NCBI RefSeq assembly: GCF_001027105.1
Contig: NZ_CP011526.1
Coordinates: forward strand, 1,612,001-1,676,000
Direction of reading: 5' to 3'
Length of the DNA: 64,000 nt
Source of the DNA: Staphylococcus aureus
GTDB lineage: Bacteria > Bacillota > Bacilli > Staphylococcales > Staphylococcaceae
Below are positions 30,570 through 41,725 of the stretch, in pieces (within the stretch, counting starts at the first letter, position 1; each line of letters begins with the position of its first letter). The notes under the pieces are model-generated. The model ran no database searches and was not told the origin of the DNA. It saw only the letters and a list, made by a program, of their open reading frames with translations. The translations under genes were made by a program, and so were the position numbers.

Positions 30570-31208
30570 TCATTCTCCTTTAATTGAAATCGCTAATCCA
30601 TCGTCTATATTTAAAAAATTCGTTGTATATCCTGGTTGCTTTATTAACCACTCATTATAATCTTGAACCTTTTTAACCATTTGTCTTACATTTCTCGATC
30701 TAACAATCCCAATATCCGATACAAAACCGTGATATAAAACATTATCTGTAATTACGAGACCTTGGTGCTTTAAAAGTGGTGTATATATTTCAAAAAATTT
30801 CTTTGATTGCGCTTTTGCTGCATCAATAAATATCATATCATAAACTTTGTCATTTACATTTTCAAATTGCTCTAAAGCATTACCTTCAATAATTCGAACC
30901 TGGTTTTCAAAATGATAAGTAGCTAAATTTTGTTTAGCATATTGAATCATCGTTTCATTACGCTCTATCGTTGTGACATGAATGTCATCAGATATAGAAG
31001 CGAATTGCATAGAACTATAGCCGATTGCTGTACCAATTTCTAAAATATTTTTAACATTATTCATACGAATTAATTGCTTAATTAAATCTAATGTTAAACG
31101 ATCTACAATTGGCACTTCATTTACCTCGGCAAATTCACGCAAAACTTCGATTGAACTATTTTGATGTTGATGTAAATCTATTAAATATTTTTTATTTAGG
31201 TCATCCAT
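30570..31208 (-). CDS. trmR: tRNA 5-hydroxyuridine-34 methyltransferase TrmR (YrrM)
   Basis: O-methyltransferase of 212 residues. It has ILEIGTAIGYSSMQFA (SAM motif I), VTTIERNE and YDMIFIDAAKAQ (the acidic metal-binding strand of the COMT-like family). TrmR methylates ho5U34 made by TrhP1/P2 to mo5U34. Its stop overlaps the trhP1 start region, so the three modification genes form one coupled unit. Confidence 0.92.
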   Translation of the reverse strand: MDDLNKKYLIDLHQHQNSSIEVLREFAEVNEVPIVDRLTLDLIKQLIRMNNVKNILEIGTAIGYSSMQFASISDDIHVTTIERNETMIQYAKQNLATYHFENQVRIIEGNALEQFENVNDKVYDMIFIDAAKAQSKKFFEIYTPLLKHQGLVITDNVLYHGFVSDIGIVRSRNVRQMVKKVQDYNEWLIKQPGYTTNFLNIDDGLAISIKGE

Positions 31209-31437
31209 GTTTTAAACTTCCTTTATGTAAAATAAGTCAATATGATTATGACAATAAAATAAATCAGCCTTCACAATTGATTATAATTTTGCCAACCAAT
31301 TAAATGACTGATTTCGTGTTAGACGCAAAGCTATTTTATTTATAGAAGCGAATCATTCATATAAAATTTAACTTTAGATATTTTACCATATTTTCAATAA
31401 AATTATAAGCGTTAATTATTTATACATTGCTTGACTT

Positions 31438-31480
31438 AAAAAATACTCTTGCCTCCCCATCTTTAAGGTTAGCAAGAGTA
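31438..31480 (-). terminator. Intrinsic terminator of the alaS-ireB-ruvX-DUF1292 operon
   Basis: On the minus strand TACTCTTGC (31472-31480) pairs with GCAAGAGTA (31444-31452), followed by six T. It lies about 12 bases after the DUF1292 stop codon. Confidence 0.88.
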
Positions 31481-31492
31481 AAATCTTTTTAA

Positions 31493-31801
31493 TTATTCTT
31501 CCATTTCAGTATTTACAACTTCTTCAATCATGTCCCATTCTTCATCAGTTTCGATTGGTACTAACTTACCACCGTCACCTGACTCATCTGGTTCATTGAT
31601 CATTGGTACAAGCTCAATCATATCGTCTTCATCTGATTGAGCACCTTCTTCAGCTAAGATAACATACTCTTTTTTGAATTCAGGATGATAAAATTCTAAA
31701 ACTTTTCGGTATAAAACTTCATTTCCCTCTTCATCGAATAAAGTTAATAATTCTTCTTCGTTATTAATTTCTAGTTGTGAATCATGATTATGTTCAGTCA
31801 T
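31493..31801 (-). CDS. yrzB: DUF1292 protein (YrzB family)
   Basis: A 102-residue, strongly acidic cytoplasmic protein of the DUF1292 family ([19 protein letters not shown] core). It is universally linked with ruvX and ireB in Firmicutes. Function is unknown. It is last in its operon, 14 nt after ruvX. Confidence 0.9.
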
Positions 31802-31815
31802 AGTAAAATCTCCTT

Positions 31816-32244
31816 TTAATGTAGTGAATCTAAATAGCCTTGTAAAATAAATACCGCTGCCATTTTATCAATCACTTGTTTTCTTTTTTGTCTTGAAACA
31901 TCTGCTTCTAATAATGATCGTTCAGCAGCCATTGTGCTTAATCTTTCATCCCACATCACAATCTCAATAGAAGGATAAGCTTCTAATAATTTTTCTTTAT
32001 ATGTTAACGAAGCTTCGCCTCGAAATCCTATTGAATTATTCATGTTTTTAGGTAGTCCTATTACGACTGTACCCACATTATGTTTTTTAATAATGTCTAC
32101 TAATTGGTCAATACCTAATTCATTATTTTCTTCATTGATTCGGAGTGTGTCTAATCCTTGTGCCGTCCAACCCATTATATCACTAATTGCAATTCCTACC
32201 GTTCTACTACCGACATCGAGTCCTAAAATTTTATGTTGTAACAT
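31816..32244 (-). CDS. ruvX: Putative pre-16S rRNA nuclease / Holliday junction resolvase-like YqgF
   Basis: RNase H-fold nuclease of 142 residues with [16 protein letters not shown] holding the first catalytic Asp, [14 protein letters not shown], and [12 protein letters not shown] with the second acidic site. The family processes 16S rRNA ends; resolvase activity was an earlier proposal. It starts 3 nt after the ireB stop. Confidence 0.95.
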
Positions 32245-32247
32245 AAA

Positions 32248-32508
32248 TTATTTATTTTGCTCTTTTAAATAGTAAGAAACAAGCTCTTCCATAATAACAT
32301 CTCTATCAATATGACGAATTTGATTTCTTGCTTCATTTTGGCGTGGAATATACGCAGGGTCACCTGATAATAAATAACCTACAATTTGGTTTACGGCATT
32401 ATATCCTCGTTCATCTAATGTTCGATAAACATTATTTAAAACATCTCTTACATCTTGCGTTGGAAGTTCTTCATAGTCGAATTTCATTGTTTTATCAAAG
32501 TTTTCCAT
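32248..32508 (-). CDS. IreB family regulatory phosphoprotein (DUF965)
   Basis: An 86-residue protein starting [19 protein letters not shown], with [20 protein letters not shown]. IreB in enterococci is a substrate of the PASTA kinase and affects cephalosporin resistance; Thr residues near the N-terminus (T7, T16) are candidate sites. The ATG at 32508 follows AAAGGAGTGTCGCAA; the GTG at 32517 is part of that site. It lies between alaS and ruvX. Confidence 0.94.
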
Positions 32509-32570
32509 TTGCGACACTCCTTTAATTACAAATATAACTCACTATCATCATACAATATTATGGCTTTAAA

Positions 32571-35204
32571 TTATAGATTTTTAATGTAATCTTTAATAAA
32601 GCTTAATGATTTTGAGATATTTTCAGGTTGTGTACCGCCACCTTGAGCCATATCTGGACGACCGCCACCTTTACCACCAACGATTGGTGCCATTTGTTTG
32701 ATAAGATCACCGGCTTTAACGTTATTTGTTAAAGATTTAGGGACAGTTGCAACCATCGATACTTTATCATCAACATTACTTGCAAGAATGATAATTGTAT
32801 CTTGTAGTTTAGATTTAAAATCGTCCATTGTCGAGCGAATTGCTTTCGCATTTGGTACATCCACTTCAGTAACCAATACTTTATAGCCATTGATTTCTTC
32901 AACTTGATCTTCAATATTACCCATTTTAAGTGATGTGATTTCTTTGTCACGTTGCTCTAATTGTTTTAATAATGCTTTTTCTTCATCTTGTAATTGTGTT
33001 AACTTATCGACTACTTGATCATCAGATTTCACTTTCAGCTGTGATTTCATCGTATTAAATTTCTCTTGAATATCTTCTAAATATAAGAAAGCTGCTTTAC
33101 CTGTTAATGCTTCAATACGACGCACACCAGCTCCTGTACCTGACTCACTTACTATTTTGAATAAGCCAATTTCAGAAGTATTGCGGACATGAATACCACC
33201 ACATAATTCAATTGAAAATGGTGCCATATTTACTACACGCACAACATCACCATATTTTTCACCGAATAATGCCATTGCGCCCATTTCTTTAGCTGAAGCA
33301 ATATCCATTTCTTGAATGTTAACGTCAATACCTTTCCAAATTTCTTCATTTACTAAGCGTTCAACTTGATCAATTTCATCATTAGTCATTGGACCAAAAT
33401 GAGAGAAATCAAAACGTAAACGATCTGCTTCTACTAGTGAACCAGCTTGGTTAACATGATCACCCAGTACTGATTTCAACGCTGCATGTAATAAATGTGT
33501 TGCACTATGGTTCTTTTGAATGTCACGTCGATCATTTTGGTTCACTTCAGCAGACACTGTAGCGCCAACATTTACTTGGCCAAATTGTACTACTCCTTTA
33601 TGCAAGTTTTGACCATTTGGTGCTTTGGTTACTTCACTAACAGCAATTTCAAAATTGTCATTATAAACAATACCTGTATCCGCAACTTGTCCACCACTGA
33701 TTGCATAAAATGGTGTTTCCGTTAACATGAAGTATACTGTTTCACCCGCTTCAACTTGTGAAACTTCTTCACCATTGTATATCAAGTGTGTTAGTGTTGT
33801 TTGAGCTGTCGCAGTATCATAACCAACAAAAGTACTTGCAGATGTAATATTTTTCAATACTTCACTTTGAACTTGCATTGATTGAGAATTTTGACGTGCT
33901 TGACGTGCACGATCACGTTGTTGTTGCATTTCTGACTCGAATGTTGTCATATCAACTTTCAATCCTGCTTGCACTGCTATTTCTTCAGTTAATTCAATTG
34001 GGAACCCATACGTATCATACAATTTAAATGCATCTTTCCCATTAATTTCATTTGTTGTCGCTTTAGCTTTTTTAATTAATTCATTTAAAATCGCTAAACC
34101 ATCTTCTAATGTTTCATGGAATCGTTCTTCTTCAGACTTTATAACACGCTTAATGAAATCTGCTTTTTCCTTAACATTTGGATAATATGGTTCCATAATG
34201 TCTGCAACAATATCAACAAGTTTGTACATAAATGGCTCATTGATTCCTAACGTTTGACTAAAACGAACGGCACGACGTAACAATCGACGTAATACATACC
34301 CTCTACCTTCATTGGCAGGTAATGCACCATCAGAAATTGCAAATGCAATCGTACGAATGTGGTCAGCAATTACTTTAAATGCCACATCTTGTTCGTTGTT
34401 TACTAAATATTGTTTACCTGATACTTTTTCGATTTCATTCATTATAGGCATAAATAAATCTGTTTCATAGTTAGTACGTACATTTTGAGAAACTGAGGCC
34501 ATACGCTCAAGCCCCATGCCAGTATCAATATTTTTATTAGGTAATGGTGTGTAACTATGATCTTTATTATGATTGAATTCACTAAATACTAAGTTCCATA
34601 CTTCAAGATAGCGTTCATTTTCTCCACCTGGATACATTTCTTCTGCCGGATCGTCTTGTCCATATGCTTCTCCGCGATCATAGAAAATCTCAGTGTTCGG
34701 TCCTGAAGGCCCTTCACCAATATCCCAGAAGTTACCTTCAATGCGAATAATACGACTTTCTTCAAGCCCAATATCTTTATGCCAAATGTTGTATGCTTCC
34801 ATATCTTCCGGATGAATCGTAACGTACAATTTATCTGGCTCCATACCCATCCATTTATCACTCGTTAAAAATTCCCAAGCAAATTCAATCGCTTCTTGTT
34901 TAAAATAATCACCAATTGAGAAGTTACCTAACATTTCAAAGAATGTATGGTGACGCGCTGTGAAACCAACATTTTCAATATCATTTGTACGAATAGCTTT
35001 TTGAGAGTTTACAATTCTTGGCTTTTTAGGTGTTTCACGTCCATCAAAATATTTCTTTAATGTTGCTACACCTGAATTAATCCATAATAATGTATCATCA
35101 TCAATTGGCACTAATGGTGCAGAAGGTTCAACCATATGTCCTTTTTCAACAAAGAAATCTAGATATTTTTGTCTAATTTCACTCGCTTTTAACTTTTTCA
35201 TCAT
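32571..35204 (-). CDS. alaS: Alanine--tRNA ligase
   Basis: Charges tRNA-Ala and edits mischarged Ser/Gly. The 876/877-residue product has the class II catalytic domain ([17 protein letters not shown]), a tRNA-recognition middle and the editing domain with [11 protein letters not shown] and CGGIHVRNT as metal ligands. The C-Ala domain ends [12 protein letters not shown]. Two ATG codons are adjacent (35204, 35201); AGGA lies seven bases before the first. Expression is set by the alanine T-box upstream. Confidence 0.98.
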   Translation of the reverse strand: MMKKLKASEIRQKYLDFFVEKGHMVEPSAPLVPIDDDTLLWINSGVATLKKYFDGRETPKKPRIVNSQKAIRTNDIENVGFTARHHTFFEMLGNFSIGDYFKQEAIEFAWEFLTSDKWMGMEPDKLYVTIHPEDMEAYNIWHKDIGLEESRIIRIEGNFWDIGEGPSGPNTEIFYDRGEAYGQDDPAEEMYPGGENERYLEVWNLVFSEFNHNKDHSYTPLPNKNIDTGMGLERMASVSQNVRTNYETDLFMPIMNEIEKVSGKQYLVNNEQDVAFKVIADHIRTIAFAISDGALPANEGRGYVLRRLLRRAVRFSQTLGINEPFMYKLVDIVADIMEPYYPNVKEKADFIKRVIKSEEERFHETLEDGLAILNELIKKAKATTNEINGKDAFKLYDTYGFPIELTEEIAVQAGLKVDMTTFESEMQQQRDRARQARQNSQSMQVQSEVLKNITSASTFVGYDTATAQTTLTHLIYNGEEVSQVEAGETVYFMLTETPFYAISGGQVADTGIVYNDNFEIAVSEVTKAPNGQNLHKGVVQFGQVNVGATVSAEVNQNDRRDIQKNHSATHLLHAALKSVLGDHVNQAGSLVEADRLRFDFSHFGPMTNDEIDQVERLVNEEIWKGIDVNIQEMDIASAKEMGAMALFGEKYGDVVRVVNMAPFSIELCGGIHVRNTSEIGLFKIVSESGTGAGVRRIEALTGKAAFLYLEDIQEKFNTMKSQLKVKSDDQVVDKLTQLQDEEKALLKQLEQRDKEITSLKMGNIEDQVEEINGYKVLVTEVDVPNAKAIRSTMDDFKSKLQDTIIILASNVDDKVSMVATVPKSLTNNVKAGDLIKQMAPIVGGKGGGRPDMAQGGGTQPENISKSLSFIKDYIKNL

Positions 35205-35312
35205 TTACACATCCTATTTACTGTTTTTAAATTACCATTCCATAAAAATTGATGACACAGATAGTCGATTTGCAAAACTAGTATAAATCAATATCATTTT
35301 TTATTATTAAAA

Positions 35313-35512
35313 AATAAAAAACGCCCATCCTCAAAAGGGACGAACGTTATCGCGGTACCACCCTAGTTATAAATGCAATTCAACACATTTATCACTTTAA
35401 TTCGACTATACAGTTGTGCATAAAGTAGCGTTCACTAATGTTTGTTGTACTTTTCACCAACCAGTACATCTCTGATAAACAAATCATTAACTACTCATCT
35501 TTATACGAATTT
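35313..35512 (-). promoter_or_regulatory. T-box riboswitch leader of alaS
   Basis: The minus-strand leader carries the T-box AGGGTGGTACCGCG (35351-35364). A terminator follows whose arms AACGTTCGTCC and GGATGGGCGTT end in a T-rich run (35313-35347). GAACGCTAC at about 35426-35433 offers GCT (35427-35429) as the alanine specifier, a tentative reading. Uncharged tRNA-Ala would stabilise the antiterminator and turn on alaS. This occupies the 339-base recD2-alaS spacer. Confidence 0.93.
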
Positions 35513-35518
35513 AATTCT

Positions 35519-35547
35519 ATTTTAGTTACATTTACGCTTGTTGTCAA
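35519..35547 (-). promoter_or_regulatory. Sigma-A promoter of the alaS leader, overlapping the recD2 stop
   Basis: TTGACA (35542-35547), 17 bases, TAAAAT (35519-35524) on the minus strand. The TGA stop codon of recD2 lies inside the -35 hexamer. The predicted start fits the beginning of the T-box leader. Confidence 0.82.
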
Positions 35548-38021
35548 CGTTCTATAAAGTCATACGGCGTGATTTCTCCCATATTAATCATTGGGTCAAT
35601 TTTAAACATTGTAGCTTCCGTTAATACATTTGTATCTGTTTTTGTTGAATCAGACATAACTTCTTCACTATCATTCGATGACATTGGCGCTTCTACTTGA
35701 TCATCTATTGTCGTTTGTGAAGCTCCTGTATCATTAGTTGCTGTGTTTTCCAGCATTTCTTCATCTTCTGAATTAAAATAATTTTTCAACAATGTACATA
35801 ATTGTGTTAAACGCGCTTGACCATTTGTTTTCAATCCAATATCAAATGCTTCCGGATCACCAAGTAAAACTAAACTCGTTTTCGCTCTAGTTAAACCAGT
35901 ATATAATATCGGTCTTTGTAACATTCTAAAATACTGTTTAACAATAGGCATGATAACAATAGGAAATTCTGAACCTTGTGATTTATGGATTGATGTACAA
36001 TAAGCATGTGTTAATTCCATCATATCTTGTTTCGTAAATGTAATTTCATTACCTTCAAAATCCACAACAAGTACATCTTTATTAAGGGCATTTTCTTTCG
36101 CCCAAAAAATACCAACAATAACTCCTATGTCACCATTGAATATGTTATCATTTGGCCTATTAACAAGTTGTAATACTTTGTCACCTTTTCTAAAGACTAC
36201 ATCACCAAACTCAATTTCTCGTGTGTCTTTCTTTTTAGGGTTTAAAATATCTTGTAAAACTTGATTTAAACGTTTAATACCGGCATTTCCTTTATACATT
36301 GGTGCAAGCACTTGAATATCAGCCATAGTATACCCTTTATTAACAGCACTAGTAACTACCTTCTCAACAACTGTTGGTATTTGGTTTGCCTGACAGTTAA
36401 TAAAACTTCTATCATGAAAACGCTGTGTAATATCAATTTTCTGACCCAACTTCATTCGATGTGCTAATTCTATAATGCTTGAACCATCTTGTTGACGATA
36501 TACTTCAGTCAGATTTACTCGTGGTATAGCTTTCGATTCAATTAAATCTTTAAATACTTGACCAGGACCTACAGAAGGCAATTGGTCCTCATCACCTACA
36601 AATATCAATTGTGCATCTAAAGGAACTGCACTTAAAAATTGGTGGAACAACCAAGTATCTACCATAGACATCTCATCAATGATTATGAGTCGTGCGTTTA
36701 TTTCATTTTCTAATATATCCTCTGGCTTTGTGTCTTGATTCCAACCTATTAAACGATGAATCGTCATTGCTTCTAATCCAGTTGACTCTTGTAGTCTCTT
36801 AGACGCTCTTCCTGTTGGCGCTGCTAATACAACTGGATAATCATCATTGACATAATCATCATAATCTAATGATAAGCCATGAATCTCAGCATATAATTCA
36901 ACAATACCTTTAATTACTGTCGTTTTTCCTGTTCCCGGTCCACCGGTTAATAGCATCACCTTAGAATTGATAGCCGTTTGCAAAGCTTCTTTTTGTGAAG
37001 CTGCATAGTTCACTTGATTCGCATCTTCTATTTCACCAATATGCATTTGTAAATCTGACTGTTCAATTTCTGTAAGTTTATTTGTATGCGTCTTTATTCT
37101 GAATAAGTTTTGAACACTTTTGATTTCAGAATAATACAAACTTGGAATTGCAACTTGTTCATTGTCAATAATTAGTCGTTTTTCCTCATTTAAGTATTGC
37201 AACATTTCGTCTAATTTTTCAGGTTCGATGACCTCTTCATCTTGATAATTTAATACATCAACCGTTAAATCTATAACAACATTGATAGGCAAATATGTAT
37301 GTCCCTGTTTAATACATTCTTCTTCTAACGTATAGAGCAACGCAGCTTTTAATCGTTCATTATCGTTATAAGCGATACCAATATTTCTAGCAAGTTGATC
37401 TGCTTTATTAAAACCAATACCTTTAATATCATAAATCAATTGATATGGATTTCGATCTAAAATAGTCAGTGTATCGCCGAGATAAAACTGATAAATTGCC
37501 ATTGAAAGTTTAGGACCAAACCCTAAATCATGTAAACGAATCATTATTTTTTCAGATTCTTGATTTGCTGAAATTTGTTCTGCAATTTGTTTCTGTTTCT
37601 TTTTAGATAATCCCGAAACTTTTTCTAGCACTGAATGGTCATCTAATATATCATTTATCGCATTGTCACCTAATGTATTAACAATATTTTGAGCTGTCTT
37701 TTTACCTACACCTTTAAACAAATCACTAGATAAATAACTTATAATTGCTTCTTTCGTTTGTGGCATTTCTTTTTCAAAAGTCTCTGCTTTTAATTGTTTA
37801 CCATAACGTGGATGATCAACAACTTGCCCTTTAAATGTGTAGACATCGCCTTCAACAATATTCGGAAGAAACCCTACAACAGTTGGCATTGTATCAAAGT
37901 CTTCATTTGTTTCAATAGTATCTACTTTAAGCACTGTATAAAAATTATCACTGTTTTGAAACAATATCGCTTCAACAGTACCTTTGATCATTGAATAATC
38001 AAATAGTGTAGGGTCTGACAT
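35544..38021 (-). CDS. recD2: ATP-dependent DNA helicase RecD2
   Basis: 5-prime to 3-prime SF1B helicase acting alone in bacteria without RecBC, linked to replication-fork repair. The 825-residue product has an N-terminal OB-like region, then helix-hairpin-helix segments (about 95-230, FKGVGKKTAQNIVNTLG). Walker A is LTGGPGTGKTT, followed by IIDEMSMVD (Walker B). The C-terminal UvrD-like region TYCTSIHKSQGSEFP-type reads AYCTSIHKSQGSEFP. The Ser/Thr/Glu-rich tail after about 745 is likely disordered. It lies 1 nt after the TPR gene. Confidence 0.95.
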   Translation of the reverse strand: MSDPTLFDYSMIKGTVEAILFQNSDNFYTVLKVDTIETNEDFDTMPTVVGFLPNIVEGDVYTFKGQVVDHPRYGKQLKAETFEKEMPQTKEAIISYLSSDLFKGVGKKTAQNIVNTLGDNAINDILDDHSVLEKVSGLSKKKQKQIAEQISANQESEKIMIRLHDLGFGPKLSMAIYQFYLGDTLTILDRNPYQLIYDIKGIGFNKADQLARNIGIAYNDNERLKAALLYTLEEECIKQGHTYLPINVVIDLTVDVLNYQDEEVIEPEKLDEMLQYLNEEKRLIIDNEQVAIPSLYYSEIKSVQNLFRIKTHTNKLTEIEQSDLQMHIGEIEDANQVNYAASQKEALQTAINSKVMLLTGGPGTGKTTVIKGIVELYAEIHGLSLDYDDYVNDDYPVVLAAPTGRASKRLQESTGLEAMTIHRLIGWNQDTKPEDILENEINARLIIIDEMSMVDTWLFHQFLSAVPLDAQLIFVGDEDQLPSVGPGQVFKDLIESKAIPRVNLTEVYRQQDGSSIIELAHRMKLGQKIDITQRFHDRSFINCQANQIPTVVEKVVTSAVNKGYTMADIQVLAPMYKGNAGIKRLNQVLQDILNPKKKDTREIEFGDVVFRKGDKVLQLVNRPNDNIFNGDIGVIVGIFWAKENALNKDVLVVDFEGNEITFTKQDMMELTHAYCTSIHKSQGSEFPIVIMPIVKQYFRMLQRPILYTGLTRAKTSLVLLGDPEAFDIGLKTNGQARLTQLCTLLKNYFNSEDEEMLENTATNDTGASQTTIDDQVEAPMSSNDSEEVMSDSTKTDTNVLTEATMFKIDPMINMGEITPYDFIER

Positions 38022-38022
38022 G

Positions 38023-38691
38023 TTACTCCTCCTCTTTCATTTTAGTGAATGTTTTCAGCGCATGCTGACTTAATAAGTGTTTAGGGTCGATAGTCACAGC
38101 TTCTTTAAAATGAGTTATTGCTTCATCAATATCTTCATTTTTCATAAATAACGCTAAGCCCAAATTGTATCTTGCATCAACATGATTTTTATCAATCGTT
38201 AATACATGTTTAAGTTGAGTTATGGCTTCATTAAACATTTCTAATTGACATAATACAAGACCATATTGAAATTGAACTTCTGCATCTTTGTCTTTATCTA
38301 GTTCCGCAGCAGTCATTAAATACGGCAATGCCAGCTTAAATGATTCTAACTGATTAAACGCCATACCGATCATATAATTACAATCAACTTGTTCAATCTC
38401 TGTTTGTAATGCTTGTTGATATAATTTAATAGCTTCTTGATAACGTTGCTGATTATAATATACATTTGCTAGATTAAAAAATACGACGCCATTCTTCGGA
38501 TCTATTGTTAAAGCTTTTTGGAAAAAACGCTCTGCCTTTTCAATCTCATTCGCATCAGCAAGTACGATACCAGCATTAATATAATTTTCAATAATTGTAG
38601 GATTTTCTTCGATATTTCCGAACAATGCTTGTAACGCTTCTTCTATTTTTCCATTTTGTATGTATTGATAAATTGTTTGTTGATCTATCAT
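38023..38691 (-). CDS. Tetratricopeptide-repeat protein
   Basis: A 222-residue soluble protein built of about five TPR units, for example FFNLANVYYNQQRYQEAIKLYQQAL and ARYNLGLALFMKNEDIDEAI. It has no signal peptide or membrane segment, so it is probably a cytoplasmic scaffold. Partner unknown. It is the first gene before recD2, an order conserved in staphylococci. Confidence 0.9.
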   Translation of the reverse strand: MIDQQTIYQYIQNGKIEEALQALFGNIEENPTIIENYINAGIVLADANEIEKAERFFQKALTIDPKNGVVFFNLANVYYNQQRYQEAIKLYQQALQTEIEQVDCNYMIGMAFNQLESFKLALPYLMTAAELDKDKDAEVQFQYGLVLCQLEMFNEAITQLKHVLTIDKNHVDARYNLGLALFMKNEDIDEAITHFKEAVTIDPKHLLSQHALKTFTKMKEEE

Positions 38692-38796
38692 TTACGAACC
38701 TCATTTCTCATCAATTATAACATCTTGATAAATTGTATGTCTCGAATCACTTAACAACGAATAAAATATAATCTAATATCATCTTCATTCATGAAA

Positions 38797-39070
38797 AAGC
38801 GGGAATGGAATAGAAATGCTTAAGAACCATTAACGGTTTATTATGTAATGGTTCTTCCACATTAGCCACCACTATTATGTACTTAAAAATAAGAATACAT
38901 AATTAGATTCATGCATAGGGAGTGGGACAGAAATGATATTTTAACAAAATTAAATTCGTTATCCCCAACTGGCATTGCCTGTAGAATTTCTTTACGAAAT
39001 TCTCTATGTTGTGGTCCCGCCAATATAACATTGTAGAGCCTAGGACATTGTGATGTCCCAGACTCTATCC
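38797..39070. repeat. Dispersed hairpin repeat copy 2 plus degenerate STAR element
   Basis: The stretch starts with the hairpin repeat (arms 38822-38832 AAGAACCATTA and 38846-38856 TAATGGTTCTT). A GAGTGGGACAGAAATGATAT segment at about 38920 matches the start of the 4935 cluster. TTGCCTGTAGAATTTCTTTA and a degraded STAR core CTATGTTGTGGTCCCGCC follow (about 39003). The terminal hairpin AGCCTAGGACA to TGTCCCAGACT lies at about 39040-39067. It fills most of the 461-base spacer between mnmA and the TPR gene; the rest shows nothing I recognise. Confidence 0.85.
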
Positions 39071-39152
39071 TCATGAATTATTCTCATCAAAAACTGTCTT
39101 TCGTCATTTTCAACGTTGAAACTTCAAATAAGTAATTTATTGTTGCCATTGT

Positions 39153-40271
<1,119 letters not shown>

Positions 40272-41414
40272 TTATGACTCCTCCTTAAATTTAAAATATA
40301 TTTTATGAATTTCAGCTACAATTGCATTAATTTCATTTTCAGTAGTCAATTCGTTAAAACTAAATCGAATCGAATGATTTGATCGCTCCTCATCTTCGAA
40401 CATTGCATCTAAAACATGCGACGGTTGTGTAGAGCCTGCTGTACATGCAGATCCAGACGACACATAGATTTGTGCCATATCCAACAATGTTAACATCGTT
40501 TCAACTTCAACAAACGGAAAATATAGATTTACAATATGGCCTGTAGCATCCGTCATTGAACCATTTAATTCAAATGGAATCGCTCTTTCTTGTAATTTAA
40601 CTAAAAATTGTTCTTTTAAATTCATTAAATGAATATTGTTATCGTCTCGATTCTTTTCTGCTAATTGTAATGCTTTAGCCATCCCAACAATTTGCGCAAG
40701 ATTTTCAGTGCCTGCACGGCGTTTCAATTCTTGTTCACCGCCAAGTTGAGGATAATCTAGTGTAACATGGTCTTTAACTAGTAATGCACCGACACCTTTT
40801 GGTCCGCCAAACTTATGAGCAGTAATACTCATTGCGTCGATCTCAAATTCGTCAAACTTAACATCAAGATGTCCAATTGCTTGAACCGCATCAACATGGA
40901 AATATGCATTTGTCTCAGCAATAATATCTTGAATATCATAAATTTGTTGCACTGTGCCAACTTCATTATTTACAAACATAATAGATACTAAAATCGTCTT
41001 ATCTGTAATTGTTTCTTCAAGTTGATCTAAATCAATAGCACCTGTATCATCAACATCTAGATATGTTACATCAAAACCTTCTCGCTCTAATTGTTCAAAA
41101 ACATGTAACACAGAATGATGTTCAATCTTCGATGTGATAATGTGATTACCCAATTGTTCATTTGCTTTTACTATGCCTTTAATTGCCGTATTATTCGATT
41201 CTGTTGCGCCACTCGTAAATATAATTTCATGTGTATCTGCACCAAGTAATTGTGCAATTTGACGTCTTGACTCATCTAAATATTTACGCGCATCTCTTCC
41301 CTTAGCATGTATTGATGATGGATTACCATAATGCGAATTGTAAATCGTCATCATCGCATCTACTACTTCAGGTTTTACTGGTGTGGTCGCAGCATAATCT
41401 GCATAAATTTCCAT
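40272..41414 (-). CDS. Cysteine desulfurase feeding MnmA (YrvO type)
   Basis: PLP enzyme of 380 residues that takes sulfur from cysteine. The PLP Lys is in SITAHKFGGPKG (about 200), and the persulfide Cys is in SSGSACTAGSTQPSH (about 325). It is adjacent to mnmA with no gap, so tRNA thiolation is its likely main role rather than SUF cluster assembly. It is often annotated iscS or nifS. Confidence 0.94.
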   Translation of the reverse strand: MEIYADYAATTPVKPEVVDAMMTIYNSHYGNPSSIHAKGRDARKYLDESRRQIAQLLGADTHEIIFTSGATESNNTAIKGIVKANEQLGNHIITSKIEHHSVLHVFEQLEREGFDVTYLDVDDTGAIDLDQLEETITDKTILVSIMFVNNEVGTVQQIYDIQDIIAETNAYFHVDAVQAIGHLDVKFDEFEIDAMSITAHKFGGPKGVGALLVKDHVTLDYPQLGGEQELKRRAGTENLAQIVGMAKALQLAEKNRDDNNIHLMNLKEQFLVKLQERAIPFELNGSMTDATGHIVNLYFPFVEVETMLTLLDMAQIYVSSGSACTAGSTQPSHVLDAMFEDEERSNHSIRFSFNELTTENEINAIVAEIHKIYFKFKEES

Positions 41415-41725
41415 GTTTGGACACTCCTCACAATTTTATCAATGTTCCAATAATAGCACCTTACATACTATTTTTCTACTTTTCTGTTTAACTTTATTTA
41501 TAATGTTTTTAATTATATTTTACCATTTTCTACACATGCTTTTCGATAGGCTTTTTTAAGTTTATCGCTTTATTCTTGTCTTTTTTATAAATTTTAGTAT
41601 TTGCAGATATTTTTTTATTTGTAAAATGTAACGTACTATTATTTTGGTTATGAGCAATTTAATATTTATCTGGTTATTCGATTGGTATACTTCTTATATC
41701 ATAAAAAAGGAAGGACGATATAAAA
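41415..41725. other. Divergent spacer between cysteine desulfurase and luciferase-like genes
   Basis: A T-rich 311-base spacer with no repeat, RNA gene or strong hairpin that I can see. It must hold two divergent promoters; TATACT at about 41686 is a possible -10 for the plus-strand gene but lacks a good -35. Confidence 0.5.

Noticed and set aside
38883..39074. 63-codon minus-strand reading frame between mnmA and the TPR gene
   Set aside because: It is the same repeat composite as at 4827-5205, not a conserved protein.
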